64,000 nucleotides of DNA, from positions 43,438 through 107,437 of the forward strand of contig NZ_AYZD01000027.1 of NCBI RefSeq assembly GCF_001436755.1, read 5' to 3'. Source of the stretch: Liquorilactobacillus aquaticus DSM 21051. Lineage in GTDB: Bacteria > Bacillota > Bacilli > Lactobacillales > Lactobacillaceae. The notes under the pieces are model-generated. The model was given only the letters and a program-made list of their open reading frames with translations. It was not told the DNA's origin and did not search any database. Below are positions 17,817 to 27,043 of this stretch, in pieces. The first letter of the stretch is position 1, and every line of letters starts with the position of its first letter. The position numbers and the translations under genes were made by a program.

Positions 17817-18200
17817 TAGGTCGAAGTTTGTCCAAAAATTTATTGTGATTAGTATGTAATATACGTATAAAACAGACCATTTTTTTAAGAAAAACTCGTC
17901 AAAAGAACATTTTCTTCCCATCCCTGATAAAATATACAGTCAATCTTTACAAGATACCCAAGAAAAGCTTTCCGAACAGCCAACTATTCCGCATTGATTA
18001 CACAAATGCGGCTATTAACGTTGCTCTCATTTATGTATAGCTAGCTTCACAATACACATTGATTTCCAATCAAAAGTGTCTCTTTCTTGACTGACAAGGC
18101 CTCTGAACTTCAGGCCGCATCCAAAGCAGCCTTTCCAAAAAGTAATTAACAGTTTATTATGAGTGATAACATCATCTTATTACTTTCTGGGGGTTCAAAA
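17817..18200. other. intergenic stretch with one small hairpin
   Basis: Holds CCGCATT/AATGCGG (about 17989-18011) without a clear T run; could be a weak terminator of the RpiR gene. No gene or promoter stands out. Confidence 0.35.
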
Positions 18201-19175
18201 ATGAAAACCATTCTAGCTATCCATACAGGTGGAACAATTTCAATGTCGCAAAATGAAAAGGGTGAAGTTGTTCCTAACAACGAAAATCCAATTGCTAAAG
18301 AACAAGTTATTCTAAAAGGTCAGATCAATTTAATTACTGATAATCTTTTCAACCTTCCCTCACCTCACATTACCCCGCAAATAATGCTTACGCTTAAAAA
18401 GCGTATCATGAAGGCTATTGTACAAGGCGTTGACGGTGTTGTTATTACTCATGGAACAGATACGCTTGAGGAAACAGCATATTTTCTTGACCTTACTCTG
18501 CCAAATACAATTCCGGTAGTCCTCACAGGCGCCATGCGTTCTTCTAATGAAGTTGGCTCAGATGGTCTATATAACTTTCAAAATGCAATTTCCATTGCAT
18601 CTGCACACGAATCCTACGGAAAAGGAGTTTTAGTGGCAATGAACGATGAAATTCATACAGCACGTTTTGTCACCAAAACACATACCACTAATGTGGATAC
18701 TTTTCGAACTCCTACTTTTGGGCCAATTGGAATTGTTACGCAGCATAAGGCCAAATACTTTCAAGAATTAATTCAAACTGAAGTCTGTGATATTGATCAG
18801 GTCGTTGGAGGTGTATATCTTTTAAAGGCTTATGCGGGAATGAGTGGTGATCTCTTCTCCGCGTTAGACAATGAAAAAACACATGGAATTGTTATTGAGG
18901 GCCTTGGCGCCGGTAATGTCCCACCTCAAACATTAGCAGCTATTCAACAATTATTAGATCATCACATTCCAATCGTCTTAGTATCAAGATGCTACAATGG
19001 GGTTGCTCAAGAAATCTATGACTATGCTGGTGGTGGAATTCAGCTTGAAAGAATGGGCTTGATCCTATGCCAGGGACTCAACGGACAAAAAGCTCGTATT
19101 AAATTGCTTGTAGCACTCAGCGATGACAAAAAAGGAGCAGAACTTCGCCGCTTCGTCAGCAATGCAGTCTCATAG
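18201..19175 (+). CDS. ansA: type I L-asparaginase
   Basis: 324 residues; hydrolyses L-asparagine to aspartate and ammonia. First catalytic Thr is in IHTGGTISM near the N-terminus, the second in VVITHGTDTLEETAYFL, and a conserved Lys follows in FVTKTHTTNVDTF. No signal peptide, so cytoplasmic (type I). The start at 18201 follows GGGGG by 8 bp; an ATG at 18159 is in frame but lacks a site and adds a non-homologous leader. Monocistronic. It lies 3.4 kb from the glyco-asparagine cluster but on the other strand. Confidence 0.88.
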   Translation: MKTILAIHTGGTISMSQNEKGEVVPNNENPIAKEQVILKGQINLITDNLFNLPSPHITPQIMLTLKKRIMKAIVQGVDGVVITHGTDTLEETAYFLDLTLPNTIPVVLTGAMRSSNEVGSDGLYNFQNAISIASAHESYGKGVLVAMNDEIHTARFVTKTHTTNVDTFRTPTFGPIGIVTQHKAKYFQELIQTEVCDIDQVVGGVYLLKAYAGMSGDLFSALDNEKTHGIVIEGLGAGNVPPQTLAAIQQLLDHHIPIVLVSRCYNGVAQEIYDYAGGGIQLERMGLILCQGLNGQKARIKLLVALSDDKKGAELRRFVSNAVS

Positions 19176-19316
19176 TTTTTACAAAATCACTTCCTAAATA
19201 CACTTTTTCTTTCCGAAAGTTGATTAATTTGCAAAAAATAACTGTGATTTTTTTAACAAAAATCTTCATTTCAGCATTGCTCTATGCTACGAAACAGACC
19301 GAAAAAATAGCACACA

Positions 19317-19365
19317 AAAGCAGACCCGTCTTTCCACAAATGAAACTGGGTCTGCTTTTTTGTTT
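19317..19365. terminator. bidirectional terminator between asparaginase and Nudix genes
   Basis: AAAAGCAGACCC (19317-19328) pairs with GGGTCTGCTTTT (19349-19360); T run on the plus strand and A run before it, so it can serve both convergent genes. Confidence 0.8.
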
Positions 19366-19474
19366 ATTAATGCTAAATTTTTCTCTTCTTAGAACTCATA
19401 ATTGATAATACTAACGTTAAATCGTCCGTACATTAATATTTTTACATCTACTTAGAGACAAATTTTCAAGCTCC

Positions 19475-19972
19475 TTAATAAGTCCCTGGTTCTCTCAACC
19501 ATGGTTTATCACTTACTTCGTTCTCTGTTAAAATACGGTGCATAGTACTTTGTGCCTGCGGAACAAACATTTTCGGTTCTGGGTTTACAGGTACAAATTG
19601 TAAATCCAAAGTTTCAGTGCCATCTTTTTGTAGAAAACCCCCGATTTTTTTAACTTCAAATCCAATACCGACAGTCTCCTGCGCATCACCCCAGGAATTT
19701 TTTTCAGTAATGTTAGTTGAGATACCCAAAACACGGGTTACTTCAACATCTAAATTCGTTTCTTCCTTAAATTCACGTACCACTGCTTGCATAGGTGAAT
19801 CACCATACTCAAGATAACCTCCAGGGAACCCCCAACCCACGTCAGAATCCCAACGTTTTTCCAACAAAATGGCGTCGTGCGTGTCATTCCATAAGACACC
19901 GTACGCTGTCACAAATATCATTCCTTCATGTCCAACTTTTTCTCGCATTCTAGCTATATAATTTTTATCCAT
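19475..19972 (-). CDS. Nudix hydrolase
   Basis: 165 residues. The Nudix box is complete: GGYLEYGDSPMQAVVREFKEET (Gx5Ex7REUxEExGU; residues ~51-73). Hydrolyses a nucleoside diphosphate linked to another moiety; exact substrate cannot be inferred. Monocistronic, convergent with asparaginase. Confidence 0.85.
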   Translation of the reverse strand: MDKNYIARMREKVGHEGMIFVTAYGVLWNDTHDAILLEKRWDSDVGWGFPGGYLEYGDSPMQAVVREFKEETNLDVEVTRVLGISTNITEKNSWGDAQETVGIGFEVKKIGGFLQKDGTETLDLQFVPVNPEPKMFVPQAQSTMHRILTENEVSDKPWLREPGTY

Positions 19973-20519
19973 TGCTTCTCTTCCCTTAATTAATTTTATA
20001 AGATAGGCAAGAAATTATTTACTACAACCAATTATCATTAAGTGTACATCATAATTTTTTTGAATTAGGAAAGTATACTTGAAACATTGCAGCAACCACC
20101 TCTGTCACTATCTGAGTTATTAAATTCTTACCAGTACTATTCTTTTATACCCATCTATTTTCCTTGAGTATGCACTATAAAATTCATTTAGTATGTATTA
20201 TATCAAATATTATTAAGTGAGTGCCTAAATAATTAGATTTACTTCACTTGTGAATGACATCTCGCATTATAAGAATCAACAATGACATATTTATTAATAT
20301 ATACTTCCAACAGCTTATAAGTACACACAACTAGGCTAAGCAGAACATCAGCTTTGAAATTATATTTCAAACTTTGTATCTTCTTCATCTAATTGTTCTT
20401 AAGAACTCTTTTAGGATATTATTATCAGTTTTTAAAAAAACTACGCTGTAAATTACATATCCGATAATTTATGTTACCCTTGAATACGTGTCGTTTAAAA
20501 TTTAAGGAGTGTGTAATTT
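19973..20519. other. 547-bp AT-rich intergenic region
   Basis: No ORF with a ribosome binding site, no T-box or riboswitch signature recognised. Contains the control regions of the divergent Nudix and permease genes. Confidence 0.4.
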
Positions 20520-22130
20520 ATTAAGAAAGAACAAGAAAAAATTAGTTTGTTTAATCTTGTAATGCTTGGTTTAGGTTCATTGATCGGATCCGGTTGGCTG
20601 TTTGGGTCTTGGGAGGCATCTAAAGTTGCTGGCCCCGCGGCAATACTTTCATGGATCGTCGGAGCGGCAGTAATAGGCATAATTGCCTATAACTATATCG
20701 AGCTTGGAACAATGCTACCTGAATCCGGTGGAATGAGCAAATATGCTCAGTATACTCACGGATCCTTGCTTGGTTTCATTGCTTCATGGGCTAATTGGAT
20801 TTCACTAGTAACTATTATTCCAATTGAAGCAGTTGCCGCAGTCCAATACATGGGTACTTGGCCATGGAAATGGGCTCATTTTACTTCAGGTTTTGTGGAA
20901 AACGGAACGATTACCTCAACCGGATTACTGATGGTTTTTGTTTTCATTATCATTTTTACTTTGTTCAATTACTGGTCTGTTTCTCTTTTAACAAGATTCA
21001 CCAGCCTTATTTCCGTCTTTAAGATTGGGATTCCCTTACTAACAATTATTATGCTGAGCCTATCCAGTTTTTATCCTAGAAATTTTGGCACCAGCCTTTC
21101 CTCGTTTATGCCTTACGGTTCTGCAGCGATTTTCAAAGCAACGACCGTTTCGGGAATTATCTTTTCCTTCAATGCTTTTCAAACGGTTATTAACTTAGGT
21201 AGTGAAATACAAAAGCCCCGTAAAAACATCAAACGGGGTATCATCTTATCACTTCTGATAAGCAGTATAATTTATATCCTTCTTCAAGCAACTTTTATCA
21301 CTTCCATTAGTCCACACATGATTGCGGAACACGGCTGGAGTGGCATAAATTTTGAATCACCATTTGCAGACCTTGCTATTTTGCTAGGGATTCACTGGCT
21401 TTCTGTCTTGCTTTACATGGACGCTTTTGTTTCTCCCTTCGGAACAGGCGTATCTTTTGTAGCTTCAACAGGACGTGCACTCGCTGCCATGGTTGATAAC
21501 AAACACTTGCCCAAAATTTTGGGTAAAGTTAACCCCAAATTTGGTATTCCGCGCATCGCTATTGTAACGAATTCCGTCATCAGTATGCTAATGGTTTCTG
21601 TCTTCCGTTCATGGGGAACACTCGCAAGTGTTGTTTCAACAGCAACTCTAATCGCATATTTGACTGGCCCAGTTACGGTTATCTCATTCCGTAAAATGGC
21701 ACCCAATTTTACTAGACCTGTTAGGAACTCTAAGCTCAGATTTATGGCACCTTTTGCTTTCACTTTGTCTTCATTAGCCATTTACTGGGCTATGTGGCCG
21801 ACAACCTTTGAGGTAATTCTCATTATTTTGCTCGGCCTGCCGCTCTACCTTTACTATGAACTGAAAAATGATTGGTCCAGAACCAAGAAACAGTTTGTCA
21901 GCAGTTTGTGGATGATTTTTTATCTGTTATTTCTAACGATCATCTCATATATAGGCAGTAAAGAATTCAATGGCTTGGGCCTGATAAAGTACCCTTATGA
22001 TTTTATCGTAATAATCTTTGTCTCACTTGGATTTTATTATTGGGGAACTGAAAGTCGCTTATTTACAAAGTATTTTAAACAGGCTCAAAGAGTCAATGAT
22101 AAAGTTATCAAGCCATCAAAAACAGAATAG
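20520..22130 (+). CDS. APC superfamily amino-acid permease, apparent ATT start
   Basis: About 536 residues, roughly 12-14 membrane segments. N-terminal FNLVMLGLGSLIGSGWLFG is the APC-family first helix with its GxG(S/T) substrate loop. AAGGAG lies at 20504-20509. In frame after the upstream TAA (20514-20516) the only codons before the conserved helix are TTT ATT AAG AAA GAA...; no ATG, GTG or TTG occurs until TTG 20547. The ATT at 20520 is 10 bases past the site and gives a normal KKEQEKISLFN leader, so initiation there is inferred. Otherwise the start is the TTG at 20547. Substrate unknown. A hairpin terminator follows. Confidence 0.8.
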   Translation: MKKEQEKISLFNLVMLGLGSLIGSGWLFGSWEASKVAGPAAILSWIVGAAVIGIIAYNYIELGTMLPESGGMSKYAQYTHGSLLGFIASWANWISLVTIIPIEAVAAVQYMGTWPWKWAHFTSGFVENGTITSTGLLMVFVFIIIFTLFNYWSVSLLTRFTSLISVFKIGIPLLTIIMLSLSSFYPRNFGTSLSSFMPYGSAAIFKATTVSGIIFSFNAFQTVINLGSEIQKPRKNIKRGIILSLLISSIIYILLQATFITSISPHMIAEHGWSGINFESPFADLAILLGIHWLSVLLYMDAFVSPFGTGVSFVASTGRALAAMVDNKHLPKILGKVNPKFGIPRIAIVTNSVISMLMVSVFRSWGTLASVVSTATLIAYLTGPVTVISFRKMAPNFTRPVRNSKLRFMAPFAFTLSSLAIYWAMWPTTFEVILIILLGLPLYLYYELKNDWSRTKKQFVSSLWMIFYLLFLTIISYIGSKEFNGLGLIKYPYDFIVIIFVSLGFYYWGTESRLFTKYFKQAQRVNDKVIKPSKTE

Positions 22131-22176
22131 TTAAAAGCAGCTGTAGCGTCAATTTCATTAATATAGCACCAGTTTT

Positions 22177-22210
22177 AGAACCTAATTCAATTGAGTTAGG
22201 TTCTTCTTTT
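22177..22210 (+). terminator. terminator of the APC permease gene
   Basis: AGAACCTAA (22177-22185) pairs with TTAGGTTCT (22196-22204), followed by TCTTTT. Confidence 0.75.
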
Positions 22211-22546
22211 ATGCTTTTGAAATTCAATAAGGTAAATCTGACTTAATCTAACAAAAAACTAATTTGCATTCTAAAAGTTATCAACTTTTCATAATGATGG
22301 TAAAATTCATCAATAAAAACATCTGATTGAGGTGAGTCAGTTTTTTATTTGTGAAAAATAATGGTTTGTTTATGTGGAGAAATAATTTTTCTCTAAAATT
22401 ATACTTCCAAAAACTTACGATCCTTTTTTAATCTTAACACCCATGGATTGCCTGGCGGAAAAAATTCTAAAGTTATATTGGATTTAACGAGTGATTTAAA
22501 AGGTATCTTTGTAATTATTCTCAAACTACTCTTTTTAAACAATAAA
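22211..22546. other. intergenic stretch, nothing recognised
   Basis: AT-rich spacer between convergent units; no ORF with translation signals. Confidence 0.4.
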
Positions 22547-22584
22547 AAAACAGCTAGAAAGTTTGCGACGCTACCTTCTAGCTG
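22547..22584 (-). terminator. terminator of the oppA-ROK-asparaginase-cutC operon
   Basis: CAGCTAGAA (22551-22559) pairs with TTCTAGCTG (22576-22584); seven T follow on the minus strand. Confidence 0.85.
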
Positions 22585-22611
22585 AATTCATAAAGAATAC
22601 TACAACGTATA

Positions 22612-23370
22612 TTAATATCTAATGATCATAGCCGAAAGTAATTGTTCCACTTTTGCTTTTGAAACTCTCTCATATCCGCCAGTTGCATAAGCTGGCAAAT
22701 AGGAGAAATCCACTTGATTTCCTTGAGCTGTTTGATCGTAAATAATTTCTGTGCAAGAAGCATGAATCTGGGTAACACCTGTTTCGATAAGAATCTGTTG
22801 CACGTTATTCGGATTAATTCCACTCCCTGCCAAAATTTCAATCTGCTGACCATATTTTTCTTGCAGCTCTTTTAACTGAGCGCGTCCATCAAAAGCAGCA
22901 GCATGTAAACCACTAGTTAATAGTCTATCGATTTTTAAATCAATCAACTTTTGAACATCACTAATTGGCGAAAGAGCACAGTCAAAGGCTCGGTGAAAAA
23001 CTGCTTCTTTTCCGTACTCATGAACTAGTTCAACCAATTCCTCCGTCTTTCCCAAATCAATTTTGGATTCAGCGGTCAAAAAACCAAAAGCTAATCCATC
23101 CGCACCATTTTGCAAGAGCAATTTTGCTGAAGCCTGAATCTCTTGAAATTCAGAATCACTATAGTAAAAACCTGCTCCACGTGGACGTACCATACAAATA
23201 ACTTTTAAATCTGTATTTTGTTTAATCAAGCGTAACGATCCCAAGGTTGGTGTCAACCCGCCTAAAAAGAGAGCACTATTCAACTCAATCCGAGTAACAC
23301 CAGCTTCACTTGCTGCTAACGCATCTTGATATTCACCGCAACAAACTTCTAATAATCCGATTCTCATCAC
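22612..23370 (-). CDS. cutC: CutC family TIM-barrel protein
   Basis: 252 residues, single CutC domain. Hallmarks: LEVCCGEYQDALAASEAG near the N-terminus, RIELNSALFLGGLTPTLG, VICMVRPRGAGFYYS and VFHRAFD. The family was named for copper tolerance, but the biochemical role is unclear. The gene starts 6 bp after the glycosylasparaginase and ends the operon at a strong terminator. Because of that linkage a metabolic role in glycan or amino-acid breakdown is possible here. GTG 23370 or the next ATG may be the start; GAGG lies immediately upstream. Confidence 0.88.
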   Translation of the reverse strand: MMRIGLLEVCCGEYQDALAASEAGVTRIELNSALFLGGLTPTLGSLRLIKQNTDLKVICMVRPRGAGFYYSDSEFQEIQASAKLLLQNGADGLAFGFLTAESKIDLGKTEELVELVHEYGKEAVFHRAFDCALSPISDVQKLIDLKIDRLLTSGLHAAAFDGRAQLKELQEKYGQQIEILAGSGINPNNVQQILIETGVTQIHASCTEIIYDQTAQGNQVDFSYLPAYATGGYERVSKAKVEQLLSAMIIRY

Positions 23371-23376
23371 CTCTAA

Positions 23377-24327
23377 TCACTTACCTGATGCACCGCGTTT
23401 TGCAAAATAATTTTCGAGCCACTGTTCTGAAGCCGCTTCAATCTTTGTTTGATCAGCATGCGCATTTGCGACATAAACTGTCGCTTCGGGACTCTCAGCA
23501 GTTGCTACGACAAAGGAAAAATCGTTAATATTAGTTGCGCATCCCCACTGACCATTCTTATCCATAGCGACTACCGAAAGATCACCTGCCTCTGCATGAC
23601 GCTCTCTTAACTGCTCGTCAAGCTGGAAAACAGCTTGATCGCAGGCTTTCTGCGGAGACTTGCCTTCCTTCATCAGACGAACAATCTCATAAGACAAGCA
23701 CCCTTTCATAATATCTTCACCTAATCCAGTAGCAGTTGCACCGCCAACCTGGCTGTCTACATAAAATCCTGACCCTGGAATTGGTGAATCTCCTATACGT
23801 CCAGCCTTTTTCATAAAAAGCCCACTAGTTGAAGTTGCTGAAGACATTGATCCCATTTTATCGAGACAAACCATCCCGACCGTATCATGACCAGAATAAG
23901 GACTGAGCTTCTCCGAAAGTTGTTTTGCTCTTTGCTCATAAAGTTTTTTTGCCCGTTGAGTCAACATATTTTTCCTTTGAAACCCATGAATACTTGCAAA
24001 TTTTTCCGCTCCGGCACCGACAAGAAAATTATTTACTTTTTCTTGGGCTAATCTTTGAGCGATCATCACTGGGTTAGCAAAATCTTTGATTCCACCTACT
24101 GCACCAATTGCTAAAGTGTCACCCTCCATATAAGCAGCATCTAATTCAACTTCACTTTCTTCATTTGGAAGACCGCCATAACCAACCGATTTGTAGAATG
24201 GAAAATCTTCAACTTGTTTAACAGCCGACACAACTGTATCAGCAGCTGTGCTATTATGATCCAATGCCTGACTGGCAGCTGTAATACCATCTAACGACAT
24301 ACTCCAAGTTGCTATCATTCCCCACAT
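23377..24327 (-). CDS. N4-(beta-N-acetylglucosaminyl)-L-asparaginase (Ntn hydrolase)
   Basis: 316 residues of the asparaginase-2 / glycosylasparaginase family. It cleaves the amide between GlcNAc and asparagine of N-glycoproteins, giving aspartate and GlcNAc-amine. The autoproteolytic site with the nucleophilic Thr is in HDTVGMVCLDK (about residue 150); downstream RIGDSPIPGSGFYVD and GGATATGLGEDIMKG are the substrate-binding segments typical of glycosylasparaginases rather than plain isoaspartyl peptidases. No signal peptide, so cytoplasmic. Sits between a ROK kinase (15 bp) and cutC (6 bp). Confidence 0.85.
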   Translation of the reverse strand: MWGMIATWSMSLDGITAASQALDHNSTAADTVVSAVKQVEDFPFYKSVGYGGLPNEESEVELDAAYMEGDTLAIGAVGGIKDFANPVMIAQRLAQEKVNNFLVGAGAEKFASIHGFQRKNMLTQRAKKLYEQRAKQLSEKLSPYSGHDTVGMVCLDKMGSMSSATSTSGLFMKKAGRIGDSPIPGSGFYVDSQVGGATATGLGEDIMKGCLSYEIVRLMKEGKSPQKACDQAVFQLDEQLRERHAEAGDLSVVAMDKNGQWGCATNINDFSFVVATAESPEATVYVANAHADQTKIEAASEQWLENYFAKRGASGK

Positions 24328-24342
24328 ATTAAGTTCTCCTTA

Positions 24343-25266
24343 TTACCGTGAACCGCTTTTGCGACTTTTATCAGTATTAATTAATTTCAGCAGTGGTACA
24401 ATTGCTCCAACTAAGTTGGCATCATTGTAAAAATGCGCACTAACTATCTTAGGGATCGTAATTGTCCTTTCAGATAAGACTGTTATTTTATGCCATTTTT
24501 CAAATGACTCGCGCAATTGCTTTATCAAAAGCGGCTGACTGCTTATTCCGCCGCCTATTGCGAACTTGTCCAAATCAAGAATACTTTGGATGTTATAAAT
24601 TAAAAGTGCAACCTGATCGCAAAAATCGGCAAAAGCTTTGAACGCATACTCTTCACCTGCCATAATCTCAGAAAAGACCCGCCTGCCATCTGTTACATTA
24701 GGCAGTTTCAAGTGTGTTCCAATATCTTCGATCATACCGACAGCCGATAATAATGCCGCCGTCTGTTTAACTCCTGTTGCGCTCTTATCAACAATCATAA
24801 AACTAGGCTCGCTTGCAGCAAAATGATTTCCCCGAATTAATTGTCCGTTGAGAAAAATTGACGAGCCAATTCCTGTCCCCAAAACCATCATCGCCGCATT
24901 ATCTTCGTCCGAAATACTTCCTTGCCATTTTTCGGCCAGAGCAGCACAGTTACTATCGTTTTCGATCGTAACTGGCATCTTGTACTTGACTTGCAGCTCA
25001 TTGAAAAACTCGCTTTTTTCTAGAAAAGCCAAACGAGCTGAAGAACGCAGCTGCTTGGATAAAGGATCAACAACTCCTGGCAAGCTAAAGCCCACACCCT
25101 GAATGTCTTGACCGTGCAAATCAATAATTTTATACAATGATTCTAAAAATTGGGTCTCATCTTGTGTATTAGTTGCATTGGTCCCCTTAATGATGATTTG
25201 ACCAAATTCATTAATCAGTGCATATTTAAGATTCGTTCCTCCAATGTCTATCGATAAAAAGTTCAA
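24343..25266 (-). CDS. ROK-family sugar kinase
   Basis: 307 residues. N-terminal phosphate loop SIDIGGTNLKYALIN, second phosphate motif MVLGTGIGSSIFLNG, and catalytic-base region VGFSLPGVVDP. The usual ROK zinc motif (GHxxCxCGxxGCxE) is absent: the corresponding part reads GNHFAASEPSFMIVD. Probably phosphorylates an N-acetylhexosamine released by the downstream glycosylasparaginase. It is 22 bp downstream of oppA. Substrate is inferred from context only. Confidence 0.85.
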   Translation of the reverse strand: MNFLSIDIGGTNLKYALINEFGQIIIKGTNATNTQDETQFLESLYKIIDLHGQDIQGVGFSLPGVVDPLSKQLRSSARLAFLEKSEFFNELQVKYKMPVTIENDSNCAALAEKWQGSISDEDNAAMMVLGTGIGSSIFLNGQLIRGNHFAASEPSFMIVDKSATGVKQTAALLSAVGMIEDIGTHLKLPNVTDGRRVFSEIMAGEEYAFKAFADFCDQVALLIYNIQSILDLDKFAIGGGISSQPLLIKQLRESFEKWHKITVLSERTITIPKIVSAHFYNDANLVGAIVPLLKLINTDKSRKSGSR

Positions 25267-25288
25267 TTTGCGGTCCTCCAGTAGCTAA

Positions 25289-26935
25289 TTATTTAAGGTA
25301 TACCCCTTTGTAATTGTGAGCAGGTCCAGCTGTATTTACAATCATATTTTTAATCTTTTCGTTCTGTAAAAATGAATTTGATTTTTGATAGAGTGGAATG
25401 GTTACCTGATCATTCATTAATATTTTTTCTGCTTTAACCATATTGTTCCAACGTATTAATTCATTATTTGATGGATTATTATTGATCTCATCGATTAGCT
25501 TATTATAAACCGAATTATCATATCCGCCAACATCGCCTGAATTTCCAGCTTGATAAAGATTCAAGAATGTAATCGGATCAGAAAAATCTGCTCCCCATCC
25601 CGAAATAACAATATCAAAGTTTCCTTTTTCTGACCGATCAAGTCTAACTGTCTTGGGAATGTTTTGAACATCAACTGAAAGTTCTGGCAACAGACTTTCC
25701 CACTTACTTTGAATAAACTCTGCTGTTTGTTTTGAAGTATCATCATCATCACTCAAAAGACCAATTTTCAGCTTAGATACACCAAGTTGTTTGAGACCCT
25801 TTTCCCAATATTGTTTTGCCTGTGTACTGTTGTATGCAACACTTTTCTTAACATACGCTTGAGCTGCAAAGTCTTGGCCCGTTTTAGGATTTTTAGCCAG
25901 ATCTGCCGTTACAAATCCCTTAGCAGGAAGTGACCCATCACTTAAAACCTTCTTAGTCAGTTGGTTACGATCCAAAGCCAAAGAAAGTGCTTTGCGGATG
26001 TTAGGGTTATTAAATGCCGCTTTTAAACTACTATCTGTTGGATTTTTTAAGTTAAATTGAAGATAGATAGATGTCGCTGATTTATTCAAAACATAATTTT
26101 TCGATTTCTTTTCATTTGCTACTTGGCTTCCCAACAATTGAGTTTGATCTAGTTTGCCTGTTTGGAAAAGGTTTAACCCAGTTGATGGTGATTTTACTAC
26201 CCTGAAATTAATCGAGGATAGATGAACTGACTTCTTATCCCAATATTTACTATTTTTAACTAACTTCCAATTGCCATTCGTCCCTTTCCAGCCTTTCAAA
26301 ACAAATGGACCATTTGAAATCGTCTTTGCTGCACTAGTACCATATTTAGAATTATATTTTTCAACGGCTTGCTGGTTCTGAGGATAGAACACAGGCATTG
26401 CCATTAATAATTTAAAATAAGAAATTCTGTGTTCTAATGTTACCCGAACTTTATATTTGCCCAGTGATTTAATACCTAGCTCTTTATAATTCTTTTTGCC
26501 ATTCATGATTGCATCGGCATTTTTAATTCCAGAATAAAGATACGCATACTCTGAAGCTGTTTTTGGATTGATCGTTCTTTGCCATCCATAAACAAAATCT
26601 TTTGCTGTTAACGGCTTACCATTACTCCACTTCGCGTTTTTACGTAATGTGAATGTATATGCTAACCCGTCCTTAGAAGTTGTAATTTTAGTTGCCAATT
26701 CTTTCTCAATCTTACTGTCTTTTCCTAATTGCAAAAAGCCCTCACCTGTATTTTCCAGCAATTGCATACTGGTTGTATCAGACGCATGAGCCGGATCCAT
26801 CGTTTGCAGATCACTACTCACTGCTAAGTTTAAAGAATTTTTTGTTTGCGTCTGCTTATTTCCGCAAGCCGCCAGTAACCCTGTACAAACCACCAAAGTC
26901 CCTAGTAGTGTTCCCAATGTTTTTTTTGATAGCAT
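25289..26935 (-). CDS. oligopeptide ABC transporter substrate-binding lipoprotein (OppA family)
   Basis: 548 residues. Lipoprotein signal peptide ending LLAACGNKQ (lipid-modified Cys about residue 25), then a peptide/nickel-binding SBP family 5 fold: TMDPAHASDTTSMQLLENTGEGFLQL and YTFTLRKNAKWSNGKPLTAKDFVYGWQR are characteristic. First gene of the operon, preceded by its own promoter and GGGGG ribosome binding site. No OppBCDF genes are here, so it would use a system elsewhere. By position it likely captures glycopeptides or short Asn-linked peptides. Confidence 0.87.
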   Translation of the reverse strand: MLSKKTLGTLLGTLVVCTGLLAACGNKQTQTKNSLNLAVSSDLQTMDPAHASDTTSMQLLENTGEGFLQLGKDSKIEKELATKITTSKDGLAYTFTLRKNAKWSNGKPLTAKDFVYGWQRTINPKTASEYAYLYSGIKNADAIMNGKKNYKELGIKSLGKYKVRVTLEHRISYFKLLMAMPVFYPQNQQAVEKYNSKYGTSAAKTISNGPFVLKGWKGTNGNWKLVKNSKYWDKKSVHLSSINFRVVKSPSTGLNLFQTGKLDQTQLLGSQVANEKKSKNYVLNKSATSIYLQFNLKNPTDSSLKAAFNNPNIRKALSLALDRNQLTKKVLSDGSLPAKGFVTADLAKNPKTGQDFAAQAYVKKSVAYNSTQAKQYWEKGLKQLGVSKLKIGLLSDDDDTSKQTAEFIQSKWESLLPELSVDVQNIPKTVRLDRSEKGNFDIVISGWGADFSDPITFLNLYQAGNSGDVGGYDNSVYNKLIDEINNNPSNNELIRWNNMVKAEKILMNDQVTIPLYQKSNSFLQNEKIKNMIVNTAGPAHNYKGVYLK

Positions 26936-26979
26936 TAATGTTCATCCCCCTAAAAAAATTATTTTAATTTACTTTTAAT

Positions 26980-27008
26980 ATATTAAAATAAAATTAGAAA
27001 AGATGCAA
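26980..27008 (-). promoter_or_regulatory. promoter of the oppA operon
   Basis: Minus strand TTGCAT (27003-27008), 17-bp spacer, TAATAT (26980-26985). It separates oppA from the upstream pepV-like gene. Confidence 0.65.
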
Positions 27009-27043
27009 TTGATTTTTAGGCTATTTGTAATCTTTTTTTAATT

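Noticed and set aside
19365..19420. possible seventh gpmA 3'-end fragment (SSKKRKI-stop) upstream of the 19317 hairpin on the minus strand
   Set aside because: Only a few codons resemble KKEKL-stop and the preceding sequence does not align.
19973..20519. T-box or other amino-acid riboswitch before the permease
   Set aside because: No T-box sequence, specifier or antiterminator pattern recognised.
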